This document shows, piece after piece, positions 58,705 through 64,000 of a DNA stretch of 64,000 nt. The translations under genes and the position numbers were made by a program. The DNA lies in the NCBI GenBank assembly GCA_018334995.1, contig JAGXKW010000001.1, forward strand, positions 58,690 through 122,689, written 5' to 3'. Numbering within the stretch: the stretch's first letter is position 1; every line of letters starts with the position of its first letter. Below the pieces are notes generated by a model that saw only the letters and a list, made by a program, of their open reading frames with translations, did not search any database and was not told the DNA's origin. The DNA is from Wenzhouxiangellaceae bacterium (GTDB lineage: Bacteria; Pseudomonadota; Gammaproteobacteria; Xanthomonadales; Wenzhouxiangellaceae).

Positions 58705-59220
58705 ATGAAGAATCTGCTCGAACGGACAAGCCGGATCCAGCATTGGCTGGCTGCCCTGCTGGCGTTGTGGCTGATCCTGACCAGCCCGTGGATCTCGATG
58801 CGCCGGATCGTCCCGGAATCGGCAACCTTCCTGGACCACGCGCACATCGTCCTCGGGCTGGTCCTGGCGCTGCTGGCGGTGGCCTATCTCTTGACCAACA
58901 GTGTCGACGGCCGCTGGCGCCAACAGTTTCCGTGGGCGGCCGGGAACCTGTCCGAGGTCCGCAGCGACCTGGCCGGCATCGCGAAGCGGCGGATGCCGTC
59001 GGCCGGCGGAGCCGGGCTGTTCTCGCTCATCCAGGGTCTTTTGCTGCTGTTGCTGCTGGCGACCGCGATCAGCGGTCTCGGCTGGCTGCTGGCCGACGGC
59101 GCGCGCGTCGCGCTGGCGTGGCGCGACTGGCATATCGTGATCGCCGACACCTTCGCCTGGCTGCTGGTCGTGCACGTGCTCGCCAGCGCGCTGCACCTGC
59201 TGGATTTCCTGTTCGACTGA
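58705..59220 (+). CDS. Cytochrome b561-like membrane protein
   Basis: This 171-residue protein has four hydrophobic helices. Histidines suitable for b-haem lie in RIQHWLAALLA, DHAHIVLGL, DWHIVIADTF and LVVHVLASALHLL. That is the pattern of bacterial cytochrome b561 / Ni-hydrogenase-type b subunits. It lies 14 bases after hemG, so electron exchange between HemG and the quinone pool through this protein is possible, but this is inference. Confidence 0.82.
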   Translation: MKNLLERTSRIQHWLAALLALWLILTSPWISMRRIVPESATFLDHAHIVLGLVLALLAVAYLLTNSVDGRWRQQFPWAAGNLSEVRSDLAGIAKRRMPSAGGAGLFSLIQGLLLLLLLATAISGLGWLLADGARVALAWRDWHIVIADTFAWLLVVHVLASALHLLDFLFD

Positions 59221-59271
59221 GCGCGCCAATGCTATCCTGATTCACCGATCGGGAACCCGGGCATCGATTCG

Positions 59272-59724
59272 ATGGACTGGAGCCAAGCCGCAGCACCCGC
59301 GCGCCGCGCGTTCGACTGGCCGGTATTCCTGGCCCACACGCTGTTCCTGCTCGCGGCCTGGACGGTCTTCATCAAGTATTTCTTCCCGCTGGCGTTCGCA
59401 CTGGCCGAGGGCGTTTCATGGCACCGCTACATTTACTGGGACCTGTGGCCGATCGCGCACGTCTGGCTGGGATGGGCGCTGCTGGCGCGGCCGGGCTACA
59501 CGCGCGCGCTGGCGATCGGCATGGCGGTCGTGGAAATCGTCATCATCGTCAGCCTGTTCGCGCTGTTCCTGGCCGACCCGGAGTGGTCCATCTGGCGTAC
59601 CAACTGGTTCGTCAACAAGGTCTTCGTGCTGACCTGTTTCATCCTGGTGCTGACGGCCGCGCTGCGCGATCCGGAACGGCTCGGCCGAAGCGCTGTCGAC
59701 AGTGTGCAGGTCGGCCGATCATGA
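59272..59724 (+). CDS. Membrane protein of unknown function
   Basis: A 150-residue protein with four helices, including FLAHTLFLLAAWTVFIKYFF, IAHVWLGWALLA, AVVEIVIIVSLFALFLA and VFVLTCFILVLTAAL. A Trp/Tyr-rich loop, SWHRYIYWDLWP, lies between helices. I do not recognise a family. It follows the cytochrome b gene by 51 bases. Confidence 0.72.
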   Translation: MDWSQAAAPARRAFDWPVFLAHTLFLLAAWTVFIKYFFPLAFALAEGVSWHRYIYWDLWPIAHVWLGWALLARPGYTRALAIGMAVVEIVIIVSLFALFLADPEWSIWRTNWFVNKVFVLTCFILVLTAALRDPERLGRSAVDSVQVGRS

Positions 59725-59784
59725 ATCGACGGTCGTGAATCGACTGTCCTCATTTGCACGACAACCGAGCGAGTAACCATTCCC

Positions 59785-60711
59785 ATGTCCAACATCACGC
59801 GCAGACAGATCCTGAAGTTGATTGCAGCCGGCGCCGCGGGCGTCACCCTGAACCCGGCCCTGGCCGCCGCGCCGACCGGCATGCTGAGAAAGCCCATCCC
59901 GTCGAGCGGCGAGCGCATTCCGGTCATCGGCATGGGCACCTGGAAGACCTTCAACGTGGGCGACGACCGCGAACTGCGCCTGGCGCGCACCCGGGTGCTG
60001 GAAGAATTCTTCCGCCACGGCGGCGGCATGGTGGACTGCTCGCCGATGTACGGCTCTTCCGGTGAGGTGATGGGCTTCGCGCTGGAGCAGCTCGGCACCA
60101 CCGAGCCGCTGTTTTCGGCCGAGAAGGTCTGGACCGACGACGGCTCCGAAACCCGCGCCGAGGTCGCCGAACTCGAATCGACCTGGGACGTCGCACCATT
60201 CGACCTGATGCAGATTCACAACCTGGTCGCCTGGCAGGAGCACCTGGAAACGCTCCAGGAGATGAAGCAGCAGGGCAGCGTGCGCTATATCGGCATCACG
60301 ACTTCGCACGGCCGGCGGCACGACGAGTTCGAACGGGTCATGGCCAATGAAGACATCGACTTCGTGCAGTTGACCTACAGCATCACCAGCCGCCAGGCCG
60401 AGCGCCGCCTGCTGCCGCTGGCGCGCGAGCGCGGCATCGCGGTCATCGCCAACATGCCCTATGATCGCGGGCCGCTGATCAAGGGCCTCAAGGCCCGCGA
60501 GCAGCTGCCGGACTGGGCCGGGCAGGAATTCGACTGCAGCACCTGGGCCGACTTTCTGCTCAAGTTCATCGTCAGCCATCCGAGCGTGACCTGCGCCATT
60601 CCGGCCACCAGCCGGGTCGATCACATGAACGAGAACATGCAGGCCGGTGCCGGCGATATGCCCGGCCTCGAGCTGCGCGAGCGCATGGCGCGGCATATCG
60701 AATCGCTGTGA
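59785..60711 (+). CDS. Tat-exported aldo/keto reductase-like protein
   Basis: A 308-residue protein with an N-terminal twin-arginine-type motif, NITRRQILKLIAAGAAGV. The AKR tetrad is suggested by Asp and Tyr in VDCSPMYGSSGEV, Lys in FSAEKVWTD and His in DLMQIHNLV. Export of an NADPH-type reductase fold is unusual, since such cofactors are cytoplasmic unless bound before Tat export. The substrate is unknown. Confidence 0.87.
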   Translation: MSNITRRQILKLIAAGAAGVTLNPALAAAPTGMLRKPIPSSGERIPVIGMGTWKTFNVGDDRELRLARTRVLEEFFRHGGGMVDCSPMYGSSGEVMGFALEQLGTTEPLFSAEKVWTDDGSETRAEVAELESTWDVAPFDLMQIHNLVAWQEHLETLQEMKQQGSVRYIGITTSHGRRHDEFERVMANEDIDFVQLTYSITSRQAERRLLPLARERGIAVIANMPYDRGPLIKGLKAREQLPDWAGQEFDCSTWADFLLKFIVSHPSVTCAIPATSRVDHMNENMQAGAGDMPGLELRERMARHIESL

Positions 60712-60747
60712 CCGATGACCAATTGGCGAGCCGCCGGTGAGCCCTGT

Positions 60748-61431
60748 ATGGACGATCTGAGCACCTATGCGGTCGCGGATTTCATCCCGTTTACCGCCGA
60801 TGTCTATTTCCGGCTGATCGAGCGCGTCTCCGCGGCCTGGTGGCCGCTGCATCTGCTCACCGTGGCCGTCGGGCTGGCCGCTGCAGGGCTGGCCTGGTCG
60901 GGGCGGGCAAGGATTGCCGGCGGCCTGCTGGCCGCGGCGCTGGCATGGGTCGGCGCGACCTTCCTGGTGGGTGAATACGCGCAGCTCAACTGGGCCGGGA
61001 CCTGGTTCGGCGGGGCTTTTGTGGTCGGCGCGGCACTCGTGGTGCTGTTCGGATTCGCCGAGTCGCGCCATGGGCGGCCGGTTCGCCGCATCTCGGTGCC
61101 CGGCCTGGCCGGCCTCACGCTCGCGGTTGTCGGCGTGCCGGGCTATCCGTTCATCGCCCCGCTGGCCGGGCGCGGCTGGGCCCGGGCCGAAGTCTTCGGC
61201 ATTCATCCCGATCCGACTGCGGTGGCCGCCCTGGGCATCGCGCTGCTGATGCTGCGCGGCTACCGGCTGTGGCTGGCCGCTGTCGTGCCCGCCCTGTGGT
61301 GCCTGGTGTCGGCGCTCACACTGCAGGCGTTGCACGCACCGTGGGCAGAAATGCTGTATGCAGCCGTTGGCGTGGCGCTGGTCGGCGTACTCTGGCGCAG
61401 CCTTGCCGACCCCGGGTCCGGCAGGGTATAA
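60748..61431 (+). CDS. DUF6064-like polytopic membrane protein
   Basis: This 227-residue protein starts at ATG 60748 (MDDLSTYAVADFIPFT) behind GGTGAG; ATG 60715 has no ribosome binding site. It has about seven helices and conserved-looking PFTADVYFRLIE and GVPGYPFIAPLAGR with EVFGIHPDPTAV. The FGIHPDP wording matches my memory of the DUF6064 family. Its function is unknown. Confidence 0.75.
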   Translation: MDDLSTYAVADFIPFTADVYFRLIERVSAAWWPLHLLTVAVGLAAAGLAWSGRARIAGGLLAAALAWVGATFLVGEYAQLNWAGTWFGGAFVVGAALVVLFGFAESRHGRPVRRISVPGLAGLTLAVVGVPGYPFIAPLAGRGWARAEVFGIHPDPTAVAALGIALLMLRGYRLWLAAVVPALWCLVSALTLQALHAPWAEMLYAAVGVALVGVLWRSLADPGSGRV

Positions 61432-61486
61432 GGCTCTCTGACGCAGGCGCGCGATGCGTCGGCCATTCCGGACCCGGAGCAAGCGC

Positions 61487-62572
61487 ATGTACGTGATCAC
61501 CAACCGCAGAGTCGACGAAAGCGCGACCGGCCTCGAGCAGTTCGGCAAGACGCCGAACGAGAAGGGCAACAATGAACTGCGCCTGGCCCGGGTGAGCCGA
61601 ACCAGGGAGGACTACGCGGTGAAGTTCCTGGACGACCAGCTCGACAAGGGCGAGGCGCGTGAATTCATCGATGAATTCGAGCTCTCCCTGGATCCGGGGC
61701 AAACGCAATATGCCAGTCTGAAGGCCGCCTGCGAGACGGTGCGCCGGGCACGGAAGAACAAGCGCCACATCCTGTTCTACGTGCACGGCTACAACAACGA
61801 CATGCGCGACGTCATGCAGACCGCATTCGACCTGGAAACACGCTACGAAGTCGAGGTCATTCCGTTCTCGTGGCCCGCCAACGGCGGTGGCGTCGGCGGC
61901 AAGCTCAGCTATCTCTCCGACAAGCGCGACGCACGGGCGTCCACCGGTGCCCTCGAGCGCGCGCTGAAGAAAGTCCGCGAGTACCTGATGCTGATCAGCG
62001 AATCCAGCCGCGTCGCGTTGCGCGAAAAGGCCCGGGCGAAGTTTCCCGACAACGCCGAACGCCGCGACGCGCTGTACGCCGAGCTGCTGCGCAAGGATTG
62101 TCCGTTCACCGTCAACGCAATGTTTCACAGCATGGGCAATTACCTCTACAAGCAGATGCTCAAGAGCAGCATCAACGAAGGCAATGCGCTGATCTTCGAC
62201 AACGTCGTGCTGTGTCAGGCCGACACCAACAACGCCGGCCATCAGAACTGGGTCGACGAGATCGCCCACAACCGGCGCGTGTTCGTGACCATCAACGAAA
62301 ACGATTTCGCGCTGCGCCTTTCCCGGATCAAGCCGGGCGATGCCCAGCTTGCCCGGCTGGGCCACTACATCAAGCGGCTCGAAAGCCGCGTCGCGCACTA
62401 CGTGAACCTGACCGACGCTTCCTGGGTGCAGCAATCGCACTCGCCGTTCGCCGAACCGGCGCGCAGGAACGAAAAGCTTCGAAACTTCTTCACGAGCGCC
62501 TTCGCCGGCGAGCCGGCCGAGGAACCGCTGCGCTATCGGCCCGAGGGCAACTGGTACGAGATTCCACGCTGA
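61487..62572 (+). CDS. DUF900-type alpha/beta hydrolase
   Basis: A 361-residue protein. The oxyanion strand motif is ILFYVHGYNNDMRD. The nucleophile elbow is NAMFHSMGNYLYKQ, with Phe where most hydrolases have Gly. A likely acid lies near VLCQADTNNAG. ATG 61487 (MYVITNRRVDES) is preferred over the track start. There is no signal peptide. The substrate is unknown. The next gene starts 2 bases later. Confidence 0.83.
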   Translation: MYVITNRRVDESATGLEQFGKTPNEKGNNELRLARVSRTREDYAVKFLDDQLDKGEAREFIDEFELSLDPGQTQYASLKAACETVRRARKNKRHILFYVHGYNNDMRDVMQTAFDLETRYEVEVIPFSWPANGGGVGGKLSYLSDKRDARASTGALERALKKVREYLMLISESSRVALREKARAKFPDNAERRDALYAELLRKDCPFTVNAMFHSMGNYLYKQMLKSSINEGNALIFDNVVLCQADTNNAGHQNWVDEIAHNRRVFVTINENDFALRLSRIKPGDAQLARLGHYIKRLESRVAHYVNLTDASWVQQSHSPFAEPARRNEKLRNFFTSAFAGEPAEEPLRYRPEGNWYEIPR

Positions 62573-62574
62573 CC

Positions 62575-63351
62575 ATGAGCATCGATACGGAGCAACGGGG
62601 GGCGGTACTTGTCGTGACCATCAACCGTCCAGCCCGGCAAAACGCGGTCGACGCCGAAACCGCCGGCGAACTGGACAAAGTATTCGCGGCGTTCGATGGC
62701 GAGCCGGCGCAGCGCGTCGCCGTCCTGACCGGCGCCGACGGCCAGTTCTGCGCCGGCGCCGATCTCAAGGCGCTGGCCGGCGGCGAAAACGCTGCCGCGC
62801 GCATCGCGACTCACCGGCCGGGTCCCATGGGGCCGACCCGGCGATTGCTGTCCAAACCGGTCCTGGCCGCGGTCGAAGGGCACGCCGTGGCCGGCGGCCT
62901 GGAACTGGCGTGCTGGTGCGACCTGCGGATCGCAGCCCGATCGGCCGTCTTCGGTGTCTACTGCCGGCGTTTCGGCGTGCCGCTGGTCGATGGCGGCAGC
63001 GTACGCCTGCCGCGCCTGGTCGGCCAGTCCCGGGCGATGGACATGATCCTGACCGGGCGCGGCGTGGAAGCGGCCGAGGCGCTGGAATTCGGGCTGGTCA
63101 ATCGCATCGTGGACGACGGGCAGGCGCTTGCGACAGCCTGCGAATTGGCGCAATCGCTGGCCGAACTGCCTCAGCAATGCCTGCGCAACGACCGGATGTC
63201 GGTGCTGACCCAATGGGGCCTGGAAGAAAGCGAGGCGCTCGAGCGCGAAGCCCGGCTGGGGCTGGCAAGCCTCGAATCCGGTGAAAGCCTGACCGGCGCG
63301 GAAAAATTCACCGACGGCGCCGGCCGCCGCGGCAGTTCAGTGAAAGACTGA
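62575..63351 (+). CDS. Enoyl-CoA hydratase/isomerase family protein
   Basis: A 258-residue crotonase. The oxyanion motifs are GQFCAGADLKAL and VEGHAVAGGLELACWCDLRI. At the second catalytic position FGVPLVDGGSVRLPRL has Asp where hydratases usually carry Glu, so the reaction may differ. ATG 62575 is 2 bases after the hydrolase stop; the 493-residue track ORF is an artefact of reading another frame of that gene. Nothing else from fatty acid oxidation is nearby. Confidence 0.9.
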   Translation: MSIDTEQRGAVLVVTINRPARQNAVDAETAGELDKVFAAFDGEPAQRVAVLTGADGQFCAGADLKALAGGENAAARIATHRPGPMGPTRRLLSKPVLAAVEGHAVAGGLELACWCDLRIAARSAVFGVYCRRFGVPLVDGGSVRLPRLVGQSRAMDMILTGRGVEAAEALEFGLVNRIVDDGQALATACELAQSLAELPQQCLRNDRMSVLTQWGLEESEALEREARLGLASLESGESLTGAEKFTDGAGRRGSSVKD

Positions 63352-63389
63352 ATGCGAGGCGCGCGCCGATCCCGGCAGGAATTCGCGAT

Positions 63390-64000
63390 TCAGTCCGGAG
63401 CAGACTCGGCGCGGTACACGCGGATTTCCTGCGCCAGCGGGTAGACGGACAGGCCGAACTGGTTGTAGACGGCGACATCGGCAGCATCGCGGCCGTAGCC
63501 GATGGCGACGTAGCCGGGCCGGAGTTCGTCCTGGGTGGCGTCGAAGGCATACCAGCGCCCGCCCACATAGGCCTCGAACCACGCATGCATGTCCATCGGC
63601 TCCAGGCCCTCGAGGTAGCCGACCACCAGGCGGGCGGGAATGCTCAGGCTGCGGCACAGCGCAATGCCCAGGTGCGACAGGTCGCGGCAGACGCCGGATT
63701 GTCGCAGGTTCACGTCTACGGCCGAAACGGGAATATTGCTGCTGCCCGGAATACAGCGGATCGTGGACCGAAGCCAGTCCTCGATTGCCGTGACCTGGTC
63801 GTAACCCAGCAGCCGGCCTGCAGTGATTTCGACCGCCATGTCGTGGAACCGGTCCGACTCGCAATACCGGCTGGGCAGCAGATAGCCCAGGACGGCGTCG
63901 GGTAGATACTGGACCTCGATGAACGGCGCGCCCGGCGCGCGATCCATCCGGTCGGCGATCATCACCCTGGCCGCGGTGTGAATCGAGAAAGGGCCGGCGG
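63390..64000 (-). CDS. Transglutaminase-like protease, 5' end beyond window
   Basis: At least 203 residues are visible. The catalytic triad is Cys in QSGVCRDLSHLGIA, His in DMHAWFEAYVGG and Asp in WYAFDATQDEL. The reading frame stays open past the track start to the window edge (GPFSIHTAARV before it), and this family usually has about 80 more N-terminal residues. The gene therefore begins outside. It is convergent with the crotonase. Confidence 0.9.
   Translation of the reverse strand, partial: AGPFSIHTAARVMIADRMDRAPGAPFIEVQYLPDAVLGYLLPSRYCESDRFHDMAVEITAGRLLGYDQVTAIEDWLRSTIRCIPGSSNIPVSAVDVNLRQSGVCRDLSHLGIALCRSLSIPARLVVGYLEGLEPMDMHAWFEAYVGGRWYAFDATQDELRPGYVAIGYGRDAADVAVYNQFGLSVYPLAQEIRVYRAESAPD

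Noticed and set aside
61870-63351. 493-residue ORF as a fusion protein
   Set aside because: The first 235 residues read the DUF900 hydrolase in the wrong frame. The crotonase begins at ATG 62575.

Overview
This 64 kb window is a stretch of core chromosome from a high-GC Gram-negative bacterium, almost certainly a gammaproteobacterium. The evidence is the complete Mla lipid-transport operon, LolB, HslVU, glutamyl-tRNA reductase (C5 haem pathway), the 317-residue Prs, CsiV next to mfd, and the SURF1 / small membrane protein / CtaA / CyoE cytochrome-oxidase assembly block. Local gene order recalls Pseudomonas- and Xanthomonas-type genomes. Together with a secreted S8 protease ending in IFADGFED, it suggests the Xanthomonadales/Wenzhouxiangella neighbourhood. 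That placement is inference from memory, not a search result. I see no phage, plasmid, transposase, CRISPR array or rRNA operon.

Layout. 1-1.9 kb: ybeY tail, corC, and a secreted protein with two copies of one domain behind an FNR/CRP-like palindrome. 1.9-8.3 kb: haem A / cytochrome oxidase assembly genes (SURF1, small membrane protein, ctaA, cyoE), with gcvP as the distal gene of the run and a DUF2909 gene diverging from it. 8.3-10.3 kb: a single-domain response regulator tightly coupled to a peroxiredoxin, and an AcuI-type reductase. 10.5-16.3 kb: sucA-sucB-lpdA. 16.4-23.4 kb: mfd-csiV and purB-roxA. 23.6-25.4 kb: an SDR oxidoreductase and an exported methyltransferase-like protein. 25.8-32.5 kb: hemA-prfA-djlA diverging from a TPR lipoprotein-lolB pair, then tRNA-Gln(TTG)-prs. 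32.5-37.5 kb: the S8 protease and a YfcC-type carrier. 37.6-40.9 kb: guaB-guaA. 41-47.7 kb: two unknown proteins, a eukaryotic-type Ser/Thr kinase with a TPR-like tail, tadA, a DUF202 protein and typA. 47.7-53.6 kb: mlaFEDCBA and hslVU. 53.9-55.2 kb: ahpC and ahpD. 55.4-64 kb: a cNMP/CBS/DUF294 protein with a DnaQ-like exonuclease, hemG with a cytochrome b561-like protein, several membrane or redox proteins, a crotonase and a transglutaminase cut by the window end.

How the genes work together. Three themes recur. Haem and respiration: hemA, hemG, ctaA, cyoE and SURF1. Lipoyl enzymes and peroxide defence: SucB, Lpd, GcvP, and the AhpC/AhpD pair, which in mycobacteria draws electrons from SucB/Lpd-type proteins. 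Purine synthesis: prs, purB, guaB and guaA. Many adjacent genes overlap by 4 bases (ATGA or GTGA), so translational coupling is common.

The least ordinary material is intergenic. There are at least three insertions built from ATCTGTG-type repeats, two of them with imperfect 28-bp inverted ends. There is also a pair of inverted heptad arrays between lpdA and sucB, a perfect 26-bp hairpin, and a nested-hairpin element of about 195 bp. I found no clear new defence or biosynthetic system. The best candidates for something undescribed are these repeats, the kinase-small protein pair, the regulator-peroxiredoxin pair, and the HemG-cytochrome b pair.
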